64,000 bases of DNA from Firmicutes bacterium HGW-Firmicutes-1 (GTDB taxonomy: Bacteria > Bacillota > Clostridia > Lachnospirales > Vallitaleaceae), in assembly GCA_002841625.1 (NCBI GenBank), contig PHAG01000014.1:1-64000 (forward strand), written 5' to 3'. Positions 1 through 9,029 of the stretch are shown piece after piece. The position numbers and the translations under genes were made by a program. The stretch's first letter is position 1; each line of letters opens with the position of its first letter. The notes under the pieces are model-generated. The model did not search any database. It saw only the letters and a program-made list of their open reading frames with translations, and was not told the DNA's origin.

Positions 1-676
1 CGTCCACCAATTCATCTACTATTGGTAAGTACTGTTCATATATTCTAACCTGCTCTTCTGCATTTAAATTTTTCAGGCCATTTCTTAAAAAAATAATCGT
101 TATAATCATTACTAACATTGCAAAAATAATAATTATAGCAATATTCTCAATTAATCCTTCGAAATCAACATTCGAAAAGGTTAATATCATCCACACAACT
201 ACTATTATATCAATACAAATGATTTTGAAGACTTGGTTCTTTTTCTCAATATAATTAAATAATATATTGATTGGAATGAATTTTACCATAATCAGAACTA
301 TTGTTATTCCTGCAGTTTGAACTATCATTCCATACGCAAATGTATATTCAATTTTACCCATGATAAGATATAAAGGGGCTAGTATTATTATCTGAATCAT
401 AATTATTAGAACCATACTGAGTATGTATAAAAAAATCGACTTTTCAATTTCTTTATATATTAAACAAATTACTACAATTAGTATCAAGGAAGTGATTAAA
501 ACGTTATATTGTTTATCTGCAAGCGTTGAAGCTTCCACACTTATTATTATGCCACCAAACATTAACAAAAAATGCCATAATTTCAAACGCCTTTTTGGGT
601 TACATAGTTTCGTAATAACCAGAAAGAATTGCACCCAATCTAGAAATGTCATAATTACACTCTCAAAAAAACTCAT
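1..676 (-). CDS. GHKL-type (AgrC-like) sensor histidine kinase, N-terminal part only
   Basis: The frame opens with ATG at 676, overlaps the stop of the upstream response regulator by ATGA, and runs off the left window edge after about 225 residues. The visible part is a membrane sensor: a run of hydrophobic helices (about six, for example SMVLIIMIQIIILAPLYLI) separated by short charged loops. It ends in a soluble linker reading RIYEQYLPIVDELVD, typical of the segment before the GHKL kinase core in AgrC/NatK-like kinases. The His box and ATPase domain lie outside the window. The overlap with a LytTR regulator makes a peptide-sensing two-component pair likely; the ligand is unknown. Confidence 0.75.
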   Translation of the reverse strand, partial: MSFFESVIMTFLDWVQFFLVITKLCNPKRRLKLWHFLLMFGGIIISVEASTLADKQYNVLITSLILIVVICLIYKEIEKSIFLYILSMVLIIMIQIIILAPLYLIMGKIEYTFAYGMIVQTAGITIVLIMVKFIPINILFNYIEKKNQVFKIICIDIIVVVWMILTFSNVDFEGLIENIAIIIIFAMLVMIITIIFLRNGLKNLNAEEQVRIYEQYLPIVDELVD

Positions 677-1380
677 AGCCACTCCCCTTTTAGGGCTTCC
701 CGATAATTCTCTCCAAAGGGAATCTTGCCATAATCATTTGTTAAATAGATCATTTCCTGTGACTTATCAACCTTATAAATAAAGCTTTCATTTACTATAA
801 AACCTTTATGACATCTGATAAATCTATCACAAAGCTCTTTTTCAATTGTCAACAATGTGTATGTAGAAATTGTAAATATTTCTTTAGTAGTCACCATGAT
901 GAGCTTTCGATTTTTACTTTCTATATAAACAATATCTTTTTGAGGAACAGATATACTATAGCCTTTTTGCTTTAATATTAGATTAAGCTGTTGAGTAGGC
1001 ACATTGCTTATGCCATATTTAATTACATTAGAAATTGTTTTCTTGACTCTATCTACTTGAAAAGGCTTAATAATATAATCATAACAGTGAATTTCTATAA
1101 ATGCATTTAATTGGTGAGTAGGTATGGATGTGATAAAGATAATTGGAGTCATTGTATAATGCTCAATCTCACGAATTTCTTCAGCTAATGTGATTCCAGA
1201 ATAATCTTTGAGATGAATATCTAAAATAAACATTTCAATGATATCATTCTTTGCCATAGAAAGTGCTTTTGCTGCATATCCGGTCGTAATGACATCAATT
1301 GATAGATCAATACTAAGTACTATTTCCTTCAAACCCGTACATATAGACGGATTGTCTTCTACAATCATTACTTTTCCCAT
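673..1380 (-). CDS. LytTR-family response regulator (AgrA/LytR type)
   Basis: 235 residues. Residues 1-120 form a CheY-like receiver with the acidic pair E8-D9, phospho-acceptor D54 (MFILDIHLKD), T84 and K105 (YDYIIKPF). Residues about 135-235 are a LytTR DNA-binding domain (QKDIVYIESKNRKLIMVTT, then FIRCHKGFIVN). It is translationally coupled to the sensor kinase gene through an ATGA overlap. A strong ribosome site (GGGAGGGG) precedes the ATG. In this family the phosphorylated regulator binds paired direct repeats upstream of target promoters. I did not see an obvious pair upstream of this gene, so autoregulation is not shown by the sequence. Confidence 0.9.
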   Translation of the reverse strand: MGKVMIVEDNPSICTGLKEIVLSIDLSIDVITTGYAAKALSMAKNDIIEMFILDIHLKDYSGITLAEEIREIEHYTMTPIIFITSIPTHQLNAFIEIHCYDYIIKPFQVDRVKKTISNVIKYGISNVPTQQLNLILKQKGYSISVPQKDIVYIESKNRKLIMVTTKEIFTISTYTLLTIEKELCDRFIRCHKGFIVNESFIYKVDKSQEMIYLTNDYGKIPFGENYREALKGEWL

Positions 1381-1419
1381 TTCCTTACCCCTCCCTTACA
1401 GAATGAGTTTATATGGCAA

Positions 1420-1448
1420 ATTATAACAAAATTCCTTAATTTTTACAA
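1420..1448 (-). promoter_or_regulatory. Promoter of the LytTR/GHKL two-component operon
   Basis: On the minus strand TTGTAA (1448-1443) and TATAAT (1425-1420) are separated by 17 bases, a good sigma-A type arrangement, about 40 bases upstream of the regulator ATG. Confidence 0.65.
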
Positions 1449-1487
1449 GCTGCGAATATGAGAGTTAAATCCATATTACTGCTACCA

Positions 1488-1514
1488 GTAAAAAAACGCC
1501 TTGAATTGGCGTTT
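1488..1514 (-). terminator. Rho-independent terminator of the Hsp70-cluster operon
   Basis: A 7-bp perfect stem (AAACGCC at 1494-1500 with GGCGTTT at 1508-1514, loop TTGAATT) is followed on the minus strand by a T run. It sits directly after the last gene of the operon and separates it from the two-component genes. Confidence 0.75.
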
Positions 1515-1524
1515 CATATGATTG

Positions 1525-2628
1525 CTATATTGAAAGCTCGTTATCCATAATCTCTTCTAATAATCTAGATAAGATAAGGATTTCATTTTCACATTGATCA
1601 TAGGCTACTTTTGTACTATCCTTTTCCAACTCCAATGCTGTTTGAAGCATGTTTCGTCCTTTTTTTGATATGAAATAGTCAATATGGTCTGTCACGAAGC
1701 TTCCACCTTCAATATTGTTACGTAATAGCAACCTGTCCAAATCCTCTATAAGAGTTGCCATACTACTAGAAATACGTTTGAATTTTGCTTCATTTCTTGA
1801 ATTGTTCTGATAATTCTCCCATCTCATTTGCAGCATTTCACTGCTATTCACTCTAAACTTTTTATATTCGTAATCAAGAAATTGTTGAATATTAACATAT
1901 TTAATTTTTGTTTTGTTCGTAAGCTCAACTTCTCTTTTTTGAAGTTTCTGGTTTTTCTTTAACTCATGAACTAAATATCTTCTAAACACAAAAATCCACA
2001 GTCCCATAAACCCAACTAAAACTGTAACTACCAATGATGGAAGGAAAACATCAAACCCATAAACAAAAAACATCGTCGTTAAAATTAATGCCGCAATAGA
2101 AGAAAGTATAATCATACCGACCAATGCTATCTTAATAAAAGCTAGTGCAGCAAGAGCTCTATTGTTGCGATATGCTATTTCTGCTTTTTCACCCTCTAAA
2201 TGATACAAATCATTTTTTATTATGCTTAATTTCGTTTCATGTTCTTCCATTTGAACGACAGCATTTGAAATCTCATCTTTGTACTTTTGAAGATAATTAG
2301 TTGCTGTATTCTGATTTTTTAGCAATTTTTGAAAGGTTTCTTTTTCAAGAACTGTTTCAGAATAAAGTCTCGATAAGCTTTCAAGCTCCTGAATTTCATC
2401 TTTAGGTAAGTCCTCAATTTTTTGAACCAATGTAAGCTGATTAATGATATGTTCATATTTTGGCTTCAAATCCTGTTTTTTCTGAATGGAAGCCTGCACT
2501 CTAGCTCTAATGGTTTCCCCTACTTCTTCTGAAGTAAACATGTTTTCTAAATCTATACCCTGCAATATTTCTACTTCTACCCTAGTTCTTTTTTTTAGAG
2601 CTTTTTTTATTTTATTAAAAAATTTCAT
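1525..2628 (-). CDS. Coiled-coil protein with two central transmembrane helices, last gene of the Hsp70 cluster
   Basis: 367 residues; I recognise no family. The N-terminal 30 residues are basic. Residues about 45-160 are strongly helical and charged, with coiled-coil character. Two hydrophobic helices follow: about 163-190 (IKIALVGMIILSSIAALIL) and about 194-216 (LPSLVVTVLVGFMGLWIFVF), ending in an RRYLVHELKKNQK basic stretch. Residues 220-367 are again helical. Both soluble arms are therefore probably on the same, cytoplasmic, side. The start has a GAGGTG ribosome site. It lies 22 bases after the TPR gene and just before the operon terminator. I infer a membrane anchor or scaffold for the chaperones encoded upstream; no catalytic motif is visible. 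Confidence 0.7.
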   Translation of the reverse strand: MKFFNKIKKALKKRTRVEVEILQGIDLENMFTSEEVGETIRARVQASIQKKQDLKPKYEHIINQLTLVQKIEDLPKDEIQELESLSRLYSETVLEKETFQKLLKNQNTATNYLQKYKDEISNAVVQMEEHETKLSIIKNDLYHLEGEKAEIAYRNNRALAALAFIKIALVGMIILSSIAALILTTMFFVYGFDVFLPSLVVTVLVGFMGLWIFVFRRYLVHELKKNQKLQKREVELTNKTKIKYVNIQQFLDYEYKKFRVNSSEMLQMRWENYQNNSRNEAKFKRISSSMATLIEDLDRLLLRNNIEGGSFVTDHIDYFISKKGRNMLQTALELEKDSTKVAYDQCENEILILSRLLEEIMDNELSI

Positions 2629-2650
2629 AATAGCACCTCATTTACGCTAT

Positions 2651-3808
2651 TTATTCTGTAAATCTTTGCCTTACATCATCCTTCCAAATCTTAACCAATT
2701 CATTTATTTTAGCTTCATAATCTACTCTATTTCCTGCTCTTTTAGCAATCAATGCCATTTCATAAAGGATTTCATCCTTCAATTCTTCATTTCTAGCAGC
2801 GTTAGATATCGCTCCTATGGCTTTGATTATTTGTTTTTCCTGTCTATATAATTTAGCTAGGTGTAAATATAATTTCGAATTATTCTGGCAACTAATTACT
2901 GCATTTTCAAGTAAATCAATAGCTTCGGAACTTTTGTTTAATTTTATATACCACATTGATTTTAACATAACGTAGTCTTCTTGTCTTCTTTGTTGAAGAT
3001 CAATTGCTTCTTCAATAACCAAGCTTGACGGATTTATTTCTATTGTCATTTCAATTATTTTAACTAAAATATCATCTCGATTGTCTAATTTATATGCATT
3101 CGAAAATGCATCTAAAGCCTTATTATACTCGTTCTTAATTTGATAAATCAAACCACACTCATATAATAAGTCTGCTTCAAAATTAGTTTTCAAGAGCTTA
3201 TTTATTTTCTCAAGTGCAAGGTCTTCCCTATTGGTCATTTTTAATAATCTAATGATATTTAAATGTATCTCTAACTTGTCGCATTCTTCTAATGCTTTAT
3301 TCAACGCTACTTCCGCTTCTTGAAAAAAGTATAATTGCAAATAGGAAACCCCAATGTTGTGTTCGACAATTGGATCATAAATGTGTGATTGTGCTTGCTT
3401 ATAAAACTCTAAAGCTTTTACATATTTTTTTTGTCTAAATGCCATATCACCTCGAAGCTTCAGTTTAAGTATAAGTGGCTTTTCTTCCCATTTTTGAATT
3501 TCCTTTTTGAGATCGTTTAAATGTGTTACATCCATACAAGCAGACAGTTCCAATAACCTAAGAAGTTTAAAAGAATTTGGTATGTTGTATTCTAAAATCC
3601 TAGTAAATTCTATATACAAGTCGTTTTGTAATGACACGTCAGAAATAAAACGTACAAACTCCTTCGTATCAACTATATCCGCAGCTTCCATCCAATGATG
3701 ATAGCAATAACATATTAAGCCTTCAAGTGAATATACCCTTTGAGACGTTTCTTTAAAAACATATGGTTGTTGAATTTGCCTGATTGATATACTTTTATAA
3801 ACCTTCAA
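2651..3808 (-). CDS. TPR-repeat protein of the Hsp70 cluster
   Basis: 385 residues with a helical repeat pattern. TPR-like signatures include GDMAFRQKKYVKALEFYKQA, VSYLQLYFFQEAEVALNKAL, GLIYQIKNEYNKALDAFSNA and LAKLYRQEKQIIKAIGAIS, covering roughly residues 115-370. The first 100 residues are helical without a clear repeat. The start is a TTG preceded by GAGAGGGA at good spacing; no in-frame ATG is better placed. TPR domains commonly dock peptides, including Hsp70 C-termini in eukaryotic co-chaperones. The position directly after three Hsp70-type genes suggests an adaptor role, which is inference. No signal peptide or membrane helix is visible. Confidence 0.8.
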   Translation of the reverse strand: MKVYKSISIRQIQQPYVFKETSQRVYSLEGLICYCYHHWMEAADIVDTKEFVRFISDVSLQNDLYIEFTRILEYNIPNSFKLLRLLELSACMDVTHLNDLKKEIQKWEEKPLILKLKLRGDMAFRQKKYVKALEFYKQAQSHIYDPIVEHNIGVSYLQLYFFQEAEVALNKALEECDKLEIHLNIIRLLKMTNREDLALEKINKLLKTNFEADLLYECGLIYQIKNEYNKALDAFSNAYKLDNRDDILVKIIEMTIEINPSSLVIEEAIDLQQRRQEDYVMLKSMWYIKLNKSSEAIDLLENAVISCQNNSKLYLHLAKLYRQEKQIIKAIGAISNAARNEELKDEILYEMALIAKRAGNRVDYEAKINELVKIWKDDVRQRFTE

Positions 3809-3847
3809 ATGAAATCCCTCTCTTTATATAACATGAAGTTTTTGAAG

Positions 3848-5926
3848 CTATACTCGTACTAACTCTGCAATGCTATATGCGATATTATCTAAAATATCAT
3901 AGAAAGAATCATCCATACTATAATATTTTCCTTCAGATTGTATGAGAGGCTGATAAGCTTCAAGGCTATCTTTATCTTTTCTAGCTACTACATAGGTTGT
4001 AATAGTAGCTGCGTCTAGTTCACCTAAAATATCAAGGATATCTTTCCCACTAACTGTTGGAATATGAGGTGGGGCATCTGTAATTAATATAAAAATGGTT
4101 TTATGGGTTGGATCTAATTTTGCTTCATGAACTAACTTCAATCCAGTTTCTAAGGCATCTAGAGATGACTCTGGTAAATCGCCTCCATAGTTTCTTGGTA
4201 TTTTTCTAATTCTCTTTTGAAATTTAAGGATATCATTCGTAAATTTGTAAACCTTTGGTTTTTCCTTTTCGAGCAAATCACCAAAGCCGATTAGTCCAAG
4301 TTGAAAGTCTACACCCTTGTCCTTAAGAATTTTAGAAAATTCAATCGCTTTTTCTTGAACACCATTAATATAAGAATCCATGCTCCCTGTTGTATCCATA
4401 ATAAATACAATGTTCATACCTTTCGTTTCCGGGGTAAAGCTTCTCTCTGGCAACTTAGGCAACCGTTTAGTTCTATCGAGTTGAGCGCTTACTACTCTTT
4501 TTGTTTTTTGATCCATTACAAAAACTTCAAAAATATTATCTTCGTTTATTGAATATGTTATTTCTAGAGATGATTCATTCTCTATCCCTTCTAAAATAAG
4601 ACTTCCAATATATTTTCTATCCTCTTCTAACCCTTCTTCCCATTGGTAAACATCAACTCTTACTGCACTTGAGCCTTCAGATGCCTTGAACTTATTGTCT
4701 GTAATTTGTGTTGGAATTGAGGTTCCCATTGGTATAATGGGTATTAGCCTTTTCTCCATTGTTGTTTCATTTACAATTGCCTCAGTACCAAATATTTGTC
4801 TGGTTATTTGTCCTACTTTAATTTTACTATTAGGTAAGTGGATTAAGTAATTGTATATTGCAGCCCCCATAGCAACACTTTTTGCTGGATCAGTTGCTCG
4901 ATATGGTTCTTTAATATAACCAGCAACCATTCTTTTTACCATCGGTATAAGAGTTGAACCTCCTACCAAAATAACCTTTGAAATCTCATCAGGTTCTTTT
5001 GAAGCTCTAGCCAGTGCCTCTTCAACAATATTTCTACTTTTATCAACAAAGGATCTGATTAATCCTTCAAAGTCTTCCTTAGTCACTTCAAGATTAAGGT
5101 TCCTTGGTATTCCTTCATAAATTAACAATGGTGAAATCTTTACCGAGGCAACGTTTGTTATTGATAGTTTTTTCTTCAATTGCTCTGCTTCTTGCCTAAG
5201 CTTTTGTAACACTCTGCTATATTCAAGTTCCTCTAGTTCACCCAAATCTATATTTGTCATCATTTCAAATTTAGTTATCATATATTCTGTCAAAGCATGA
5301 TCAAAATCATCCCCCCCTAAGTGCATATCTCCTACATCGGATAGCTCTTGAAAGGTTTCATTACCATAAATGTCTTGGTTCACTTTTAAGACACAAGCAT
5401 CAAACGTTCCACCACCAAGATCATAGATTAATAATGTTTGGGCATAGCCTTGCTTATATCCATATTCAATTGCGGCAGCCAACGGCTCTGAAAGCAAATG
5501 AACAATTCTAAATCCTGCTAATTCTCCAGCCTTTTTTGTTGCAAAAACTTGTCGATCATTAAAATATGCCGGATGGGTTATGACTACTTCATCAAAGATC
5601 TCTCCTCCTTGAAGTTCAGCAGAATCCTTTAATTTCTTTAATAATATACTGCTTATTTCCTCAGGTAAAAATGAATCTCCATTGATGATTAAAGGTTCTA
5701 TATCACCCATCTTTCTTTTAATTGACAGTATGGTTTCTTCCGGATAAATGACAGCTCCATTTTTTGCTTCACTACCAACCACTACTTCATCAGTATGGAA
5801 ACAAACAACAGAAGGCAATACTTCATCTAAGCCCTCTATCTTAACAATATCTAATCTATCAGCAATGTTATCAAAAATAACTGCAACTGAATTTGTTGTA
5901 CCAAGATCAATACCCAAATATGCCAT
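3848..5926 (-). CDS. Hsp70 family protein fused to a C-terminal von Willebrand factor A domain (Hsp70-C)
   Basis: 692 residues. Residues 1-370 are an Hsp70/actin-fold ATPase with all nucleotide motifs intact: GIDLGTTNS (5-13), YDLGGGTFD (168-176) and VGGSTLIP (321-328). A beta-rich substrate-like segment follows (about 375-490), but there is no DnaK helical lid. Instead residues about 503-692 are a vWA domain: NIVFIMDTTGSMD gives the MIDAS D511 and S515, and FILITDAPP gives D617. vWA domains bind a divalent metal and protein ligands. The gene lies between Hsp70-B and the TPR gene. The fusion implies a chaperone ATPase tethered to a metal-dependent ligand-binding module. Single open frame, no sign of frameshift. 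Confidence 0.9.
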   Translation of the reverse strand: MAYLGIDLGTTNSVAVIFDNIADRLDIVKIEGLDEVLPSVVCFHTDEVVVGSEAKNGAVIYPEETILSIKRKMGDIEPLIINGDSFLPEEISSILLKKLKDSAELQGGEIFDEVVITHPAYFNDRQVFATKKAGELAGFRIVHLLSEPLAAAIEYGYKQGYAQTLLIYDLGGGTFDACVLKVNQDIYGNETFQELSDVGDMHLGGDDFDHALTEYMITKFEMMTNIDLGELEELEYSRVLQKLRQEAEQLKKKLSITNVASVKISPLLIYEGIPRNLNLEVTKEDFEGLIRSFVDKSRNIVEEALARASKEPDEISKVILVGGSTLIPMVKRMVAGYIKEPYRATDPAKSVAMGAAIYNYLIHLPNSKIKVGQITRQIFGTEAIVNETTMEKRLIPIIPMGTSIPTQITDNKFKASEGSSAVRVDVYQWEEGLEEDRKYIGSLILEGIENESSLEITYSINEDNIFEVFVMDQKTKRVVSAQLDRTKRLPKLPERSFTPETKGMNIVFIMDTTGSMDSYINGVQEKAIEFSKILKDKGVDFQLGLIGFGDLLEKEKPKVYKFTNDILKFQKRIRKIPRNYGGDLPESSLDALETGLKLVHEAKLDPTHKTIFILITDAPPHIPTVSGKDILDILGELDAATITTYVVARKDKDSLEAYQPLIQSEGKYYSMDDSFYDILDNIAYSIAELVRV

Positions 5927-5981
5927 TTTATTCCCAACCTTTCATTTGTTTTGCATTTACATCTTATCTTACATTTGCATT

Positions 5982-7610
5982 TTATTTTGCATTTAAGATT
6001 GTTCTTACAACCCTATTTGGAGAAAAGCTAGCCTTGAAGGCACTAGGTTCAAACATTTCAGGATACCCTAGATCTTCAACCTCTCCTCGTACGATACCAC
6101 TCTCTTCTTCTACTGAAAGAGTAACCTTCAATTTTGTTTTTCCTGAAGGTCGTTCTGGAAGTCCCTCAACAAATACTTCTCCAATTAGTCTACATTTTTC
6201 AATTTTGTCTTCCTTACGCATACGTTCTAATATTCTTATAGTAAGATTCGTCATTTCTTCTTGTGTATTACCTGTTAAAGTAAATACCTGAGTCTTTTTG
6301 GCAAGTAAGTACGGCGTTCCCCTACTTATCATAGTATGAAACTCCTTTTTAGTTCCATAATCTATCTCAAATCCAATGTCATGAGGCACTGTAATTTCAA
6401 AATGAACCATTTGACCAGTTGCCATCATATCTGGATGCTCTAATAGCCCCATTTTTATTGCTGCATAATAAGTTGCCCCAATTGATATATTAAGTGCCGG
6501 CTTGTCTGATGAATAGATTTTCTCATAATCATTAAAAATGGAAATGAGCATATCCTTCACCCAAGGCATTGAGGAAGAACCACCTTCTAATAACACAAAA
6601 TCAATATCAGCCGGATGAATCGCACCCATATAACCGTCTGATAGAGTTTTCAACACCAATTGTCTAGTCGCTTGAATAAATGGATCGATGATAGTTTCTA
6701 TTTGTATTCTTGTAATTTCTTTCATAAAAGGAGGAATGCAGAAAGTAAATGGTACGCGAAGCTTTTTAACACCAGATAACCTCTCTTTAATATCTCTAGC
6801 ACTTTGCATCAATTCAACTTTATTTTCATTTGATAGCTGATCCTTTGTAAGTCCTACCTCATCATAAATCATTGTATACAGCTTATCAAGAATCATTGCA
6901 TCTATTTGATCTCCACCATGATAAGCATCTCCGCCTTCACTAATTACTTGTAAATGGATGTGATCTGATGTCATTTGAGAAACGTGAAATACAGTAATAT
7001 CTAGCGTTCCTCCTCCAAAATCAAAAATCATCATTTTTTTACCTTCATTTAATGCATTTTTAAAATGATAGGTTAGTGCAGCAGCTTTTGGTTCTTCTAT
7101 TAGACATATAAGTGATTCACCAAGTCCCGCCAACTGGCACGCTTTTACAGTTGCCTTTTTAGCTGAATCATCAAAATCATATGGTACCGAAACAACGACT
7201 CCCGCAATGATTCGATTAGGATTTAAACTTAAAGTATGTTGTAATAATTCCTGCAAGATAATTCCTGAGATTTCTTCTGGTAAATACCTTTGATCGCCAA
7301 GGAGTATTTCTTCGCTTGTTCCCATTTTTCTCTTAACTGATGTGACTGTATCCTGTGGATACATGATCATGGATTTATATGCTTCATCTCCAACAATCCA
7401 TTCAGGACCTATTTCATTTCGAAATTGAACAACAGATGGCATTGGTATCTTCCCAAAGCCTTGACTGATGTCAATCGGTTCTGGCCTCTTACTATTGCAG
7501 TTAAAATAGCTTACTACAGAATGCGTAGTTCCTAAATCTATTCCAAGGATAAACCAGTTCTCGTTAAACTTATTATTTTTTATAATTTCTTGTCTATACT
7601 TTTCCCACAC
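5982..7610 (-). CDS. Hsp70 family protein, lidless (Hsp70-B)
   Basis: 542 residues. The start is GTG with a GGTGG ribosome site. A 20-residue charged N-terminal extension precedes the ATPase domain, with GIDLGTTHS (23-31), FDFGGGTLD (196-204) and EGGSSSMP (342-349) in the place of the usual VGGSTRIP. Residues about 400-540 form a beta-sandwich-like substrate segment (TLSVEEESGIVRGEVEDLG near the end). The alpha-helical lid that brings DnaK to about 610-640 residues is absent. Segments QGFGKIPMPSVVQF and EWIVGDEA recur in altered form in the neighbouring degenerate paralogue, so the two probably arose by duplication. Likely an active ATPase with non-DnaK client handling. Confidence 0.87.
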   Translation of the reverse strand: MWEKYRQEIIKNNKFNENWFILGIDLGTTHSVVSYFNCNSKRPEPIDISQGFGKIPMPSVVQFRNEIGPEWIVGDEAYKSMIMYPQDTVTSVKRKMGTSEEILLGDQRYLPEEISGIILQELLQHTLSLNPNRIIAGVVVSVPYDFDDSAKKATVKACQLAGLGESLICLIEEPKAAALTYHFKNALNEGKKMMIFDFGGGTLDITVFHVSQMTSDHIHLQVISEGGDAYHGGDQIDAMILDKLYTMIYDEVGLTKDQLSNENKVELMQSARDIKERLSGVKKLRVPFTFCIPPFMKEITRIQIETIIDPFIQATRQLVLKTLSDGYMGAIHPADIDFVLLEGGSSSMPWVKDMLISIFNDYEKIYSSDKPALNISIGATYYAAIKMGLLEHPDMMATGQMVHFEITVPHDIGFEIDYGTKKEFHTMISRGTPYLLAKKTQVFTLTGNTQEEMTNLTIRILERMRKEDKIEKCRLIGEVFVEGLPERPSGKTKLKVTLSVEEESGIVRGEVEDLGYPEMFEPSAFKASFSPNRVVRTILNAK

Positions 7611-7647
7611 TTTAATCCACCACCTTTGGTAGCCATAATTTTCGTTA

Positions 7648-9021
7648 TCACATTGGTAGATATTCTATATCTATTTGAGTCGCATCTTCCACCTTAGTTA
7701 ACTGAAGGTTGACTCGAATTTTATGTTCAAGCGCTAGTTCATTGCTTAAAACTATTTTTTGTTCAAAAGATATCCTATTATTTTCATCCTTAGACATAAT
7801 ATCTAAGTCCAATTCTTCTTCTCCTTCTAAATCTATAATAAAAAGGTTGTCATGATGTTTAAGTGATACAAATATCTCTTTTTGGTCTTCTATAGACATA
7901 ATACCATACTGCTTTTGTTCAAAATAAAAATGATATTCCTCATGGTTTAGCAATCTATTTGAAGCAATCATACAGCAACCTTTAGAAACCACATCATACG
8001 GATTAAGCTTTAATGTATTCATTTTTTCACCAATCATATCAACTGGCCATTGCATCTTATATCCTTTTCCAATCAATATTACCTGTTCCTGATAATTTAC
8101 ATACTGACAAACAAATTTATCTAGAATTAGCTTAAAGGATTTCAGTAACTCTTCTAATCTATTATAAGTTATCACTTTTTGAAAAGGTGGATATGCAAAG
8201 CTGTAATAAATCTTCGCTGATTGTCTTTTTGCATACTTTTGGAAGATCCAATGTTCTTGCTCTCGAAATAACTGGTTGAGATTTGTTTCTTCATCGTCTG
8301 AGAGTTGCTCGAGCATAAAGTGCTGTTGATACAATAATTTCAATTCTTCTTGCAGCACTATATCTATCTGCTTCATGGATATTTGGGGTTGCGATGAATC
8401 TAATTCAACTCGAATTGAATTACCTCTTTTTTCTACAATGCTTACCGTGAAATTATTATAATTATAATCAAACACAAATGTTCTTCCTTCAAAGGGCAGT
8501 TTTTTATATCGAAGCCATTCACAAATCGCTTGTGATGACATTACAACCTGCACTTGAATGCCTTCTAGCTCGTTTAATCCATCTTGTACATAACCATGAA
8601 TATCTTTGTACATAATATCAGGTACTGAAACTGCAAGGGTAGAAATAGTTGCATGAGGATTAAGTTGCTTAAAGCTGTCTATAATAATTTTCACAAAAAT
8701 ACACAACAAAGTTTCTGGTAAATATTTTTTATCACATATAACTACTTCTTCTCTAGTTATCAATCGTTCAATTAATCGTTCGACTAATATAGTGCCTTCT
8801 ACATCACGGTTTATATTAGCATGTTCACCTATGAGCCATTCATTTTCTTCATTCATATATTGCATAATGGTAGGAATAGCGACTTGACCATATCCACCGC
8901 TTCTATCATAAATCACTGGTTTTAATGCTTTATGATCTAAGTAGCTTATAGTAGCTTCCTGTTGTGCCAGTTCGATACCCACTATATAATTTGTTTCATC
9001 TATTTTCGTATTTTTCGTCAT
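7648..9021 (-). CDS. Degenerate Hsp70-like protein (predicted pseudo-ATPase)
   Basis: 457 residues. The overall Hsp70 ATPase layout is recognisable, but each nucleotide motif is gone: GIELAQQEA (15-23) replaces GIDLGTTNS, FDYNYNNFT (184-192) replaces YDLGGGTFD, and IGKGYKMQWP (317-326) replaces VGGSTRIP. Similarity to Hsp70-B survives outside the active site: SGGYGQVAIPTIMQY against QGFGKIPMPSVVQF, EWLIGEHA against EWIVGDEA, and FAYPPFQKVIT against FCIPPFMKEIT. The C-terminal 90 residues are beta-rich. The frame is open, with a good ribosome site 8 bases after the preceding stop. It is therefore a maintained gene, probably a structural or regulatory partner of Hsp70-B. Confidence 0.82.
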   Translation of the reverse strand: MTKNTKIDETNYIVGIELAQQEATISYLDHKALKPVIYDRSGGYGQVAIPTIMQYMNEENEWLIGEHANINRDVEGTILVERLIERLITREEVVICDKKYLPETLLCIFVKIIIDSFKQLNPHATISTLAVSVPDIMYKDIHGYVQDGLNELEGIQVQVVMSSQAICEWLRYKKLPFEGRTFVFDYNYNNFTVSIVEKRGNSIRVELDSSQPQISMKQIDIVLQEELKLLYQQHFMLEQLSDDEETNLNQLFREQEHWIFQKYAKRQSAKIYYSFAYPPFQKVITYNRLEELLKSFKLILDKFVCQYVNYQEQVILIGKGYKMQWPVDMIGEKMNTLKLNPYDVVSKGCCMIASNRLLNHEEYHFYFEQKQYGIMSIEDQKEIFVSLKHHDNLFIIDLEGEEELDLDIMSKDENNRISFEQKIVLSNELALEHKIRVNLQLTKVEDATQIDIEYLPM

Positions 9022-9029
9022 ATATACCC

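Noticed and set aside
6415-6450. An HPD tripeptide in Hsp70-B (LLEHPDMM) as a sign of a J-domain
   Set aside because: It lies in the substrate-side region of the Hsp70 chain without the flanking helices of a J-domain; no J-domain protein is encoded in the cluster.
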